This document shows, piece by piece, positions 25,195 through 37,767 of a DNA stretch of 64,000 nucleotides; within the stretch, counting starts at the first letter, position 1, and every line of letters starts with the position of its first letter. Origin of the DNA: Halichondria panicea (taxonomy: Eukaryota; Porifera; Demospongiae; Suberitida; Halichondriidae); assembly GCF_963675165.1 (NCBI RefSeq), contig NC_087382.1:3449963-3513962 (forward strand). Direction: 5' to 3'. The position numbers were made by a program, and so were the translations under genes. The notes below the pieces were generated by a model that worked only from the letters and a program-made list of their open reading frames with translations, was not told where the DNA came from and did no database searches.

Positions 25195-28100
25195 ATGGGA
25201 CAGGAACAGTCTGCTGATCAGTAAGTGATCGTCTTACAGCCTAACATTTTTATTGCTTTTAAACAGGAAACAGGCCGAGGAGTTATTGGTTGCTGCTGGG
25301 AATGGTAATGTCAGCAAAGTGAAGTCCCTGCTGGCACATGGGGCCAACCCCAACCACCCCGAGTACTATCCATTACACATTGCTTGTGAGAATGGTCACC
25401 TGGAGACAGTGAAGGCACTTGTTGAGGCTGGAGCAGACACTGAGAGAAGGAGTACTTGGGGCAGGTCTCCAGTTCAATGTGCAGCCTGTAATGGTCATAA
25501 GGAGGTGTTGGTTTACTTGATCAGGGATTGCAAGTGCAGTGCTGGTGAGTAGTTTTCCATTCACTAGCAGTTGCTACATAACTCCCCCGGCCAACCCTAT
25601 ATATAGCAATTTTCACATTGCAAATATTTTTGTGGGACTTTAATATCAGTTTAATTTGTAACGAATACGGAATACATGCATGGCTTGGGCTTCTTAATTT
25701 TGAATGAGTTGGTTATGTACACAAACTATGCGTTCGAGGCCTTGAGGGCCTGGCCTAGGGATGGACATTTAGTTCCTTACAAATGCACCAGTCCTGTAAT
25801 ATTTAAATATTAGTGATACCAACATTCACTTGTGTATAGATACCAGGGACAATGACAACGATACTCCACTCCACGATGCATGCTTTAGTGGTAACCAAGG
25901 TGTGGTGCAGTACTTGGTGGAGGAGGCCCACTGTGACATTAGTGAGTGTATCATAATTTTGTCTGTCCTTGTGTACAAATTTGTTGTTATGAACACTTTC
26001 AGATGTACGGAACAACTTCAACCAGACTGTACTTCATACAGCCTGCGGTGTCTTCACTATAAGTGGTGAGTCGAAGTAATTAGAGATTATAGTAACTACA
26101 TAGCCCTAAAAGTACTTGTTTGTACAAATCAGAAATAAGAGTATATGCATGTAATAGATATAGCATGGGAGACCGAGTGTTTTATGAAATATACAGGTAC
26201 AAGCACAAGGGTGAAGCTCCGAGGGCGAGTTGCTTGTATATTTCAATAAAACACGAGGATTCTCATGCTATAATAATTATTATGCAGGACGACCCCTTAA
26301 TTACCAAAACTAATAATAAAACACGGAGGGGACTGTATGACTTTTATTACACCCTTGTAACCGATATAAAGTTATAAGATCCTTACAATACAGTGCATGT
26401 ATTATTATAACCAACTGCATTCCCGTTCAATATTGTAACTTTAGGTATGACATGGACGCTTTCTTGTGTGCAATAACAAGTGTACAATAATACTTCCGGG
26501 TGTGCGATATGGAAAAATATCTGCACACTTGGTGATGAGTCGCTTCCTGTGCAATTTGAATGTAAAACGCTGATGTCAGCACTATTGATTAATGCAATCC
26601 CAACTTTAGGTAGATCCAGACAGCTTGCAGTGGTGCAGTACTTGGTTGAGAAGGCTAACTGTGACATCAGTGAGTTTATTTAAATGTAATGTGTACAATC
26701 ACTTGACCATTAACACATGCAGATGCAACTGATAATGAAGGCAGGACACCACTTGACATAGCTAAAGGGAGTAGTTACAAGGACATTGTTAACTACCTCA
26801 AGACTCGACAAGAATCATCTACACAACCAGGTAAGTTATGAAAACATTTCACCGGCATCCTAAATAATTGACACAGCTATACATTATAAAGAGATTAGTG
26901 ATGTGCATAATGTTATGTTTACACGACTCAACAACTGTTACTCATGACAACCAGGCACGACGTTATGAACATATTTAACTGAAATTGTTATCACGAGGAA
27001 TTCCTAGTAAATTGTTATCTGAGTAAATTTCCTCAATGAAGTAAAAAATGTCATGCCAGCAAATTAAGGCTTCGCCATGCATACAGTAATTATAACTATA
27101 CTTTACCATAGCTATATATAATTTTATAGTCAGTCACATTTACTTCCTTGTACATTCAGGAAAAGATGGTGTTGGGAGTAAAACAGCTGTTCCACTCACA
27201 CAAGACGAGGCTGATGCTCTGCAGAAGCTTCTCGAGGGAGCACAAGTCACCATTGGTCATCCCATTGTTGCTGGCACGACCACTCTGGAGGAAGTTCAGC
27301 AGCTGCTTACTCAGAGAGGACTGGAGGATATGGCCACCAACCTCAGGACAAGACTCAGACAAAGTAAGCTTAGATAACCATCCATTATTGCTGTCAGCGC
27401 TAGGTTGGGTGGGGCTCATTGCTGATTCAGCGTTTTTTTAACGGGCATAAAGAACAGCTCTAACCCATACTAGTACACCAGCATTGATTTTGGCTAGACT
27501 ATATAGCTAGTGCTGTCACGTGATCGGGTACAGCCTATCATTTCAGTAAAGCTGGACCTGTTAAACCCCAGTTTTCTACCTGGCTACATTTGAATCCATG
27601 TCTCGAATTGTTATTCCATGAAAAAAGTAACTTAATCTCTGGCTAGGTATGTTGTAAATTTCTGGTGTATAATTATAGTTATGACTGAGCAACAAAGAAA
27701 CCTCACGTTACTAATGACAGATGAAAACACTATCGATGTTTGCTACCCACGGCTATTTCTTGTTGGGCCGCCATCTGTTGGCAAGACGACCACACTCAAT
27801 CGACTGCTTGGGGGAGTTGAGAACATTGACTCTGCTGGAGACAAAGCCAAGCTTAGAAGCACACTGCTGCAAACAAATACTTGCCTTTGTTAATGAAAAT
27901 ACAGCAAAATGGTTGTCATCCAAAGATGTTGACGAAGAAACAAAGCTCTTGTTTGGCTACTTGCGTGAATCTAAGTCTGAAACCACTTCTAACAAAAAGA
28001 GAAGCATCGCAACCTCAACCGATTCTCCAGTAATAACTTGATCTAAAAATTCTGCAAATTTAATTCCTAATATTAAAAAGTGTATCACATGCAAGCAAAC

Positions 28101-31100
28101 TCCAATGAAAAAAATTGCTCTGGCTCATCGAAAGTTTTCAATTTCAATGATCCCAAAATGAATATCATGCGTCACAATAGAACAGAACACCAAACACTTT
28201 TGCCTTTATGTAAGTGTTTCTATAACCAGCCTAGTTGTAATCAGCTGTGTTTGTACTATAAGGGACAGTTTTTTCAGTATAATTTATACTTTCAAGTTGT
28301 TTTATTGTATAATTATACGCTTTCTCTTTGCTGGTGTCAAAGTCAGTCGTATCATCATAATTATCGCTCTAACTCTCTAAATACTGCAGGGTCACCATTT
28401 AAGATTACGACTCAACCCAACGATATTTGCTGTAAACCTGGGGAGCAAGCTAAACTAACGATATGGACATCACCATCTGCTACTACATATCAGTGGTATT
28501 TTAGAAATCAAGCAATATCAAATCCTGACTACAAAGGACAAACATCTGAATGCCTCCTCATATCAAAGTTCCTTCCTAAGCATAAAGGTGTTTACTGGTG
28601 TGTTGCTGAAGATGGATCAGGCACACGGACCACCTCACGTCATGCAATACTCACTGCAGGTAACTTGTTTGCTTTATTACTAACTGTAATTTTGCTAAGC
28701 ATAATTGTGCATGGTGAGAATGTTATATTGGAGGCGTTTGCTTTCCAAATTAGGGGCCATGCAGAGCCTAGGGACCGGTGAGTCAATGAGGTTCCATACA
28801 CAGGATTGTAGATAGTGGGGGGCAGGGGGGAAGTTGCCCCCCTGGCATTCTAGGATCTGCAAGAATTACTGTGAAACATTAAATAGATCTGCACATGTCC
28901 AATGCATTTACATGTAACGAAATTGAAATGTGCATGGGCAGGGTTATATATATCTGATGCGCATGCTTACTGCAGAGAAAAGGTGCATGATGATCGACCA
29001 TGCAGGTAAAATTCAGAGCTCCACTATGCCTCTGGGAAGTATATAGCATTAGCCATTAGGAGAATCTTCTTAGTATACAAGCTACCTTGTTTTTGTTGCT
29101 CCATGAATAGCTAAGTTGGTGCCACAGCAAGTTTCAAGTTGCAATACTCAGAGGATATGAAATAACAGTTGACCTTTTTTTAGTTTGCCACCCCTGCAAA
29201 CCTAAACTATCTACGGCCCCAGGAGTGCAGCCCTGGCCTGATACAGCATTAGTGATCACTATGTCTATTCAGTAGTAACAAGTCAATAATAGACATAACT
29301 GCATGAAGAGCATCATCACCATGAAAGTATAGAAGAGTCCGAGAGCAGCCCTACCTTGGACCATCTCCAAGATATAACAGCTAACGGCTTTTGGGGAGGC
29401 ATTTTAAAGAACATACTTCGACGTTCTCCTTGACCCCGTCGAACAGACATACCCAACTCTCCTCTGCGTACAGAAAACATGAACGCATAATTCAGAATCA
29501 AACATGAACAATTTTTATAATAGTATATCATTTGCCTTTTCTTCTTTACATTAATTTTGTCTCTTACAACGTTTTGTCTCTCTAGCTAGCTACCGTGGCT
29601 CTCTGATCGAGGGTCAAAGATCAATTGCGTAGGCAATGTTATATATACGCTCTTTTTAGCATGTAGTATAGCTTTATGTGTGTATACCTCCACCGAGGCG
29701 TGGCATCAGCACCCGCAGTGCTAATAGCTATACTGCTTTTCACACAGAGGGAGAGAATATTGAAAAGCAAGAACTACAATTCATAGGGAAAATGTTGGAA
29801 AAATCTGCAATTGACTTTGGCAACTACGGGATTGAGAAGGAGCACCTACTCAATGGTGAGAGTGATGTGACTTATGAAGAGATGGAGTTTGTAATGAAAT
29901 TGAATCCAAGTACACAAGTCCTGTCCATCAACCTAAAGCAGGAAATCACATCAAGTAAGCATATCGTATAGCAGGTAATTTTCGCGGGGTAAAAAATTCG
30001 TTATTTTCGTGGGCAAGCTGACCTCCACGGAATCCGGAACGTATGAATGCAGTGCAGGCAACAAGACTAAACGAACTTTTTACTCACAAAAACCACTGTT
30101 TTCCAGATAAACAAATTTTTTACCCCACAAAAATTACCCGCTATATGGTAGTGGGAATATCTGTGGATTGCTAAATTACATGTCCCTCTACAATTCATGT
30201 CTCACATGCACAGTATGAATTAGACGTGATAGGGAAAGTGCCTCACAAGAGGGGAAGACGGGTTTTAAGCCTATAAAGTTCGTTCTGCTGCAGAAAATCA
30301 TGCAGCACCAATCAGATTGCAGACTGCTTACGCAATGCATTTCAGCACCAATCAGATTGTATAATTCTTCCAGCCCTAGTCTCCTTCACTGACCTCCCCT
30401 GAAGAGAAGGCCTACTGCTGACTGCTTGTGCATGCGCAAAATTATTGGATATTTTTTCCCGTAAATATTTCCTGAATTTATCAGAGAAAATGTCCTGACA
30501 AAGTAGTTACAATCATACAGAGCTATATAGCTAGCTAGCTAGAGACAGAGCTGTAGGTTTGTTGAACAGCTATTTTCTTTCTGATAGAGTCATTAGCAGT
30601 AGTATAGTAGACTTTCATCAAAGTTAGTATAATATGGGCGTGGTTTGTTTCTATAGGCTAGTATTAGCTTTCACTCTGTTCAGACGACAATTGTCATCCA
30701 CACTGTTGCAGGCTGTGGGTCTTTTGAGCATAGCAGGCTACGGGTAGCTACTGTATAGCGGGTATATTTTGATGAGGGTATAAATGTTCATGGTTTTCGC
30801 GGATTAAGAATGAACCGCGAACATTTATAACCACGAATTTAATATTGCATGCATGCATGCTCCAAAAAGGCACTATTCCACGAACATTAAATCCACGAAA
30901 ACCTTTCTAAAGGTATTTCCGCGAAAATTTATACCCTCGAAATAAAGCTAGAATGCTATCAGATAGGCTAGAAACCTTCAATCGTATCTACTTCCTTCAA
31001 TCCACTTCCATTCGTTGTGACGTCATTGTTTTACTGAACATATACGATGTTATCCAAAGCCCCCAGATACCGGGGTGAGATTAGCGTATGCGCAAGCAGT

Positions 31101-34100
31101 CGTTACCAGGCCCACTCTCAGAATAAGTGCGGCCTGGGATCGAGGCTATTCTAGCCCTTCCACAATGCATTTATTGGCTTCCCAACTATTCCCCTTCTCT
31201 ACAGCAAGCTGAGCTCTGTGCATAGTTAGTAAAATTGCTGCAACACTAGAAAAACAGTTAACCTTATTTTAGCAATGGTGATTAGCCCTTTAAATATTCC
31301 TGTATCCGCCCCTGCAGCCACTTGTAGTACCCTCGCTATGTTCGGGATACTAAATCAGTGCCATAGACAACTCCAAACCAGTGTCTAACTATGCATTATT
31401 TTGTACACAGGACTGAAAGAGGAGCAACTCTATGCCAAAGCCATAAAAGAGAAGGTCTCCCTTACCTACACCAAAATCCTTGCACTGGGCCCAGGCCAGG
31501 TTGGAAAGTCTACTTTTGTTCGCAGATTGTTGGGAATAATGAAAGGAAACATCCAAACATCTCTTCCAGAAACACAGCCTCAATCTAGCACCGGTATTTC
31601 AGAGTCGAGAGAAGCTTGTATACAGTATACAAGAGTAACTTGTGCTGTTACTAAGGAAAGAAAGTGGGGTGCTTTACAACATGAGCTACACGATCAACTA
31701 AGTGGCCTAATGTCACTAATAGTGAAGCAGTCTCAGCAAAGCCCACAACATGAAACTACTCAATCATCTAAAAATAATTGGCAAATAGCCAGCAAGATTG
31801 AAACTGTAGCTAAAGAATCACTGGTTCAAGTGATTAAAGACAAGAAACATGATCTAGTATTATCCCCTGGTAATGAAGGTGCTGGAATTCAAACCTTGGA
31901 ATCATTGCCAGTTACTACTACTCCGCAAGAGCCAATTGCTGGCAGACAAATTCAAAAATTGTTGCCAGTTACTATTCAAGAGCCAATTGCTACCAGACAA
32001 AGTGCATTGATGCCTAGGGAATCAGATATTGATAAAACAATTAGAGAATTCAAAGAACTAAAACATGAATCCAGTCATAGACTAGATCCGGTGGAATATG
32101 AAATGCTGTTTAATATAGTTGACATTGGTGGCCAACCAGCATTTCTTGAAATGCTACCATCTTTAACTATAGGGCCAGCTCTGTACCTTTTGTTTATTAA
32201 CCTTAAACAAGATCTAAGTTCAAGATACAGTGTGCCGTTCAAATGTAAAGACTCAAAAACAAATCTTTGTAAAGATTACTCCTATACTTCAGAAGAAGTA
32301 TTATTTTCGGCACTTTCAAGCATTGCTTGCTTTGGACACCCAGATGAGCAAGTGGAAAAGTATGTTCAGAAACCAGAATCAGGTGATAAGGAACGGAAAA
32401 ATTCTCTTGCATTACTTGTGGGAACTTTTCTTGATAAAGTTAAAAATAAAGAAATAGAATTAACTAACCAGCAGCTGAATGAACGACTTAAAGGCACAGC
32501 ATTTTATACAGAAGGGCTCGTTCACAGCAAAAGCTTCAGCTTACTAGTGAACAATATGAGTGCAGACGATAGTGAAATAGAAGATCACAGAAAAACACTA
32601 GAAACAATACTTACCGAAAAGTTTCGAAAGTATCAAATTCCAACACAATGGTTAATGCTCAGCATCTGTCTTAAGCTTCTTGCTAGAAACCAAAACAAGT
32701 ATCATGTTTCCTTTAATGATTGCGTCAAGTTGGGGAAGTATTTGGAAATGGACGAAGAGATGGTGAGTGTTGCCTTGCAGTTTCTCCACAAATACATTGG
32801 GCTTGTTATGTATTTTCCTCGGCATGAAAACCTGAAAAAAATCGTAATATGTAATCCCCAAGTAGTATTTTCAACTATCAGTGAACTAATCTTTAATGTT
32901 TACGATCACAACAAGAATCAAGTTAGCGAGGCACAGTATGACCGCTTTGTGGAAACTGGATGCTTTTCACCCCAAGATATCATGCTAACACATGTGAAAA
33001 AAGATAAGAAGCTTCTTTCTATTACCACTTTAGTTGATCTACTAGCGTACTTAAGCATAGCTGCTAAAGTTCCCGTATCTTCTGGTAAGGACGAGGTGTT
33101 GTATTTTCTGCCTGCGGTTCTTCAAACTGCTGAAACAGATTCTATTAAAAGAAAGCAAAAAGGAGGAAATGACGAATTGCTTCCAGAACCAATCTGCATT
33201 CGATTCAAAACAGGATATATACCTTTAGGATTTATCTGTGCTTTAATTGCAAATCTTACCGCTGAAAAAAAATTCGATCTACTTTTTGATGAAAGCAACA
33301 AGATCTACAAGAATATGATTCAATTTAGATTCCAAGGTATAATCAATGTCACTATAATTTCTTTGCCAAGATATTGTGAGTTCCGTGTCACTAGGCAGCT
33401 CACAAATGATGATGTCATTGAGTTTTGGAGTGAGGATGGTTGTCCTCTTATCATGGAAACTATACGTACAGTTGCCAATAAAGTTAATCAATCTTTGCAG
33501 CATGGCTTGCGTTCAGTGAAAAATGATTCTGAAATATATGATTTTGCTTTCCATGCGCATTGCCAAAGGAATTCCGATGCTGACTTCGGACAGGAATGTC
33601 TTGCTAAACTTAACTATAATGATTCCTATCAAGAGATTGACTCAGACAAAAATATTCCGGATAAGGTTATATGCACAAAATGTAAAACTGCTATTCCACT
33701 AACTCCCGAAATGATGGTATGGTTTGGTAAGGTAAGTGAAACGTAATACCTAAACTGTGTCAGTAGATGATTCCTATATGAATTATGTTTACAGGTTCCA
33801 AGCACTCCTCTAAGAATTTGCGAGCAACCTGCTCGAAAAGGAAATCACATAAGTATACGTGCTGATGGAGTACGACCACTAACATATGAATGGCTTGTAG
33901 GTGGAATAAAGCGCTGTGATGGTGACAACCACGACTATGACGGCTATACAACAGACAGTCTTATCATTATGGATACCGATTTACTGTCGGAAGGTCTTTT
34001 TAAATGCCAAGTAAAAGACAGATTTGGCATCTGTGTTGAATCTGATGAGCTTGGTAAACATTTTAAGTTCGTATATGCAGCAATAATGATCCCTATTTTT

Positions 34101-36779
34101 AACAGATCTCTTTGAAGATCAGCTCAGAAGAACTTGGAAATTAAAAAAATCAGAAATCAAAAAATTAATGAGTGAGTAAACATATATAAACTTGATGATT
34201 TTATTCCATTTTGACTATTTCTAAAGAAAAAGGATTTACAAGTATCAGAGAACTGAAACGTCTCCAGCTTGACACGCTGGACTTTAACGAGGGTGAGAAG
34301 GAAAGGATGAGACCACTCCTCGCTTCTCTTCAGACAAACAAATCTGACAGTTCTTCAGGTACACATGCTATAATAATTTTCATCAGTGTTACTTGCTGAT
34401 AAAGTACTTATACTTATGATCATACCTGATGTAAACGTTTGAGACATTCATTTAACAATGTACATTTGAAGGGTAATGGTCAATTGGAAAGCCTTAACCA
34501 ATAATACTCAGTCTACCAATCCAGTTATTGTTGACGTGACTGTTTGTTGTTAAGCTTTCAGTGAGTTATCTTGTACCATTGTGCATGTTTGTGTGCATTT
34601 AATATATACAACCAAAGATATCATATTGTTCTCAGCTTCAGGTAAATTATCTGCTGGAACAAGTAAAGAGTTAAAATGCAATAGTACCGAATTCATTGTG
34701 AAGACGCCATCATTAGGTTTGGTTGTTTCAACGAACTATAACACTGTTATTAATTGAACATGCACTCCTATAGATGAGGGGTCCCTGTCATCAGAAAGGC
34801 TTCAACACTCAGCAGCTCCAGTCCAGAGAGTTGGAACTACAATATCATCATTAGCAGGTGGGGACAGTCAAGTCCGTAATTGTATATATTTCCAGATAAG
34901 TAAATAACCTCACTGCTGAAACAGATAGCTATTTTATATGTATGACATCACATTGGTCTTCAGGTGAATTACGTACTACAAGGAGGAAGCGTAAAAACAT
35001 CGAATCCATTGTGAAGACACCATCATCAGGTTTGTTTCAACTAACTGTGACACACTGTTTTAACTGAACACTATAGATGAGTCAACGAAAAGGCGCAAGA
35101 GCACGGCTTCAGCTAGTGACAAAGTCATTACTACTCAAGGAGGTAAATGTACTGCTGAATCAGATAAGTATGAATAATTGTTCACGCCATGCATATATTT
35201 CCAGATAAGTAAATAACCTCACTGCTGAAACAGATAGCTATTTTATATGTATGACATCACATTGGGCTTCAGGTGAATTACGTACTACAAGGAGGAAGCG
35301 TAAAAACACCGAATCCATTGTGAAGACACCATCATCAGGTTTGTTTCAACTAACTGTGACACACTGTTTTAACTGAACACTATAGATGAGTCAACGAAAA
35401 GGCGCAAGATCACGGCTTCAGCTAGTGACAAAGTCATTACTACTCAAGGAGGTAAATGTACTGCTGAATCAGATAAGTATGAATAATTGTTCACGCCCAC
35501 TAATCAATGCTCTTCCCCCCTCTACAGGATCACCTGCTAATCGAGTCTCTCTCCAAGAACTAATGAGGCAATACAGTCTGACTGACAAGCAGCTCAACCG
35601 TGAAATAATTAACTCTGAATTTTCCTACCTGGCCAAATATTTCGATGATGTAGAAATTTATTCGAATGCCATGGAACTAGATCCTGCCGAACAAGCCGAT
35701 GTGAAGAGGTTGCACCATAGCGAAGGTTCTCAAGCAGCCATGATGAAATGTTTGAAAACCTGGAAACAACATAATTCTTCACGAGCAACTTACAGAGCTC
35801 TACTGGATATCGTACTAAGCTTGGGGAAAGGAGACACAGCTGATCGTATTTGTCGACAATTGACCCAACGTATAAGTACATGTGTATCAGTGCCCGCCCC
35901 TCCCCCTTTTCCTCTCCCCTCAGCAGCTCCAGTCCAGAGAGTAGAAACTACACCAGCTAGTGAAGACAGTCAAGTCCGTACTAGAATATTAGGTATATTT
36001 CCTGAAGCAGCAATGTATGTATATGTATATGGGTGTTTAATGTTTGCCCCTCTACAGGACCACCTGCTAATCGAGTCACTCTTCAAGAACTAATGAGGCG
36101 ATACAATCTGACTGACGAGCAACTCAACCGTGAAATAGTGGACTCCGATACTCCCGTAATGGCCTTAAATTTTGATGATGTGGAAATGTATTCAACTGCA
36201 ATGGGGCTAGCTATTGCTGAACAAGCCGATGTGAAAGAATCACGTGGAAATCAAGCAGCCATGATGAAGTGCCTGCAAGTCTGGAAAGAACGTGATCCTT
36301 TTCAAGCAACTTACAGAGCTTTGCTGGATATTGCACTGAGTTTAGGGAAAGGAGAAACAGCTGATAAAATCTGTCAGCAATTGACCCAACGTAAGTACAT
36401 GTGTATCAGTGCCCCTCCCCTTTTCCTCTCCTCTCTAGAAAGCAACGAGTATAGCTATCCAAACAGTTGGACTGCAATCACACCTTCTATATAATTAATT
36501 TTTACAAAACGCCTGCATACATACCGTATAGCGTGTAATTTTCGTGGGGCAAAATGTTCGTGGTTTTCGTGGTTGGAGGTCTGACCACGAATATTTTACC
36601 CACGAATGAAGCGACTTTGCCTACCTTTACCTGCAGTGAAAGCTCCAACCATGAAAATATTACCCACGAAATGTCTCAATATTGCTGAACCACGAATATT
36701 TTGTCCCCCGAAAATTACCCGCTATACCATGATTATTTAATTTCCACTTTTCCTGATTGCAGATCATACACTGGACTGA
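25195..36779 (+). CDS. Gene C: divergent ankyrin-Ig-Roc-COR-Ig protein with two Death domains (1767 aa by this model)
   Basis: Model exons: 25195-25220, 25267-25544, 25840-25941, 26003-26065, 26610-26669, 26723-26830, 27160-27363, 28390-28659, 29748-29954, 31411-33731, 33795-34053, 34106-34171, 34227-34358, 34642-34716, 34774-34881, 34964-35029, 35077-35142, 35273-35338, 35386-35451, 35528-35869, 35924-35992, 36058-36390, 36763-36779. The lengths total a multiple of three. It starts MGQEQSADQ; ankyrins follow. An extra Ig exon (ISKFLPKHKGVYWCVAEDG) precedes a diverged Roc-COR with GPGQVGKST and DIGGQP, a second Ig (LFKCQVKD), basic linkers and two Death exons. The model skips a broken Roc exon at 27679. 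Alternatively 25195-28041 is a truncated gene and the rest a separate gene with its own start. Confidence 0.6.
27679..28041 (+). pseudogene. Broken Roc exon remnant inside gene C
   Basis: It starts like the gene A/B GTPase exon (MTEQQRNL, then GPPSVGKTT) but an 8-bp deletion near 27868 shifts the frame, giving stops at 27891-27893 in one frame and near 28039 in the other. Homology to genes A/B ends soon after. The flanking exons are both phase 1, so the transcript could skip it. Confidence 0.75.
28660..29747. other. Intron of gene C with possible degenerate insertion
   Basis: No coding exon is seen. Sequence near 28803-28850 (GTAGATAGTGGGGGGCAGG) is loosely inverted near 29190-29230 (AAACTATCTACGGCCCCAGG), suggesting an old non-autonomous element of about 420 bp. 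The pairing is imperfect. Confidence 0.3.
29965..30148. mobile_element. MITE of the TATAGCGGGTAATTTTCG family, gene C intron
   Basis: Left end CGTATAGCAGGTAATTTTCG, then CGGGGTA; right end TACCCCACAAAAATTACCCG, then CTATATGG. The inverted ends match with a few differences. About 180 bp, no coding capacity. Confidence 0.75.
30752..30947. mobile_element. MITE of a related TATAGCGGG family, gene C intron
   Basis: Left end TGTATAGCGGGTATATTTTG, then GAGGGTATAAATG; right end CGCGAAAATTTATACCCTCG, then AAAT. Inner motifs (CGCGGATTAAG, CCACGAAAACC) resemble the copy at 38893-39054. Confidence 0.65.
34884..35501. repeat. 309-bp tandem duplication carrying two linker exons of gene C
   Basis: Units 34884-35192 and 35193-35501 are almost identical. 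Each contains a 66-nt exon encoding ELRTTRRKRKN... and a 66-nt exon encoding DESTKRRKSTASASDKV. All four exons are phase 1-1 and the frame is kept. Confidence 0.85.
36526..36728. mobile_element. MITE of the TATAGCGGGTAATTTTCG family, last intron of gene C
   Basis: Left end CGTATAGCGTGTAATTTTCG, then TGGGGC; right end CCCCCGAAAATTACCCGCTA, then TA. The interior has repeated CCACGAATATTTT motifs. About 200 bp, non-coding, and just upstream of the terminal exon at 36763. Confidence 0.8.
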
Positions 36780-37233
36780 TGAAGTGATTACACATGCAGA
36801 GTGTCGGATTGTACAAACACTGATTATGATAGATAGTTTATTGACATGTAATATAATTGTGTGCTTCATTTTTATAGTTGACTGTTATATAGCTCTCCAT
36901 TTTTAGTACTTGATACACCAATTTTTCCAGAGATGTTGATATAAAATTGCATATGATAAGGTGTAAAAAGCTATTCATTTTTAGTAATTCTAGATCTTAT
37001 GCCACAAACTTTAATATGTGCTATAATTATTATAGACTCATAATATTATCAGAATATACAATACTGAGGAAATTATAGGTTTACGCATGATTAGTTCACT
37101 TATTTGTTTGTACGTTTATAAAAAAAATGGTTTGGAGATTCTCTGAATTTTAATTTGAACGACTCGTCTGCAAATTAATTTTTCTCTTAGCTTCGGATCC
37201 ATAATTGCAGCAGTATACATTAATTTAATATTA

Positions 37234-37525
37234 CAGTGGAACCTCGCTGTTAACAACCACCTCCGAATAAAGGCCAGTTGCTATATAACGGCCAGGCACC
37301 CAGGTCCCAAATGAACAGTTTGTGTATAAAACAACCTCTTAACAAAGGCCACCTCTGTATAAGAGCCGACACATTGTTCCCCAATTCAAGTAGCTGCTGT
37401 CAGAGAGGAGTTGAGGCAAATAGTAGTACACTGTATATGTATGTATGTCTGGACTGCAGGTATTTTGACTAAGTTGGAGCATGCATGTAATGTACCAAAA
37501 GTGTCCATTATAGAGGGTTCCACTG
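37234..37525. mobile_element. MITE with CAGTGGAACC terminal inverted repeats and TA target duplication
   Basis: It starts CAGTGGAACCTCGCTGTTAA and ends GGGTTCCACTG, flanked by TA on both sides; 292 bp, non-coding. Interior text such as CAGGTCCCAAATGAACAGTT recurs at about 46270-46375 in a truncated copy. The TA duplication suggests mobilisation by a Tc1/mariner-type transposase (inference). Confidence 0.8.
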
Positions 37526-37767
37526 TATTATGACACCTTTATAATTATACCAACCAAATTAAACTCAATCTATAGCAATTACACTTTCATACTGTGACTA
37601 TAATACCATGCAGGAAAACTAATGGTTGATAACAGCACTTTTCTGAGCAAAATTGGCCAAAATAAACTTGTTCCATTACAATAAGTATTATGCTAACTAA
37701 CTAGCCAACTAACTCTACAGCCTCCTATGAAGTCCAGTCTCTTCTGTACAGTATTATATACAGACGG

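Noticed and set aside
28080-28400. Start of a separate secreted Ig protein at 28080
   Set aside because: The frame continues through an evident AG acceptor at 28389 and the upstream part lacks a signal peptide; a gene C Ig exon is the simpler reading, though a separate start is not excluded.
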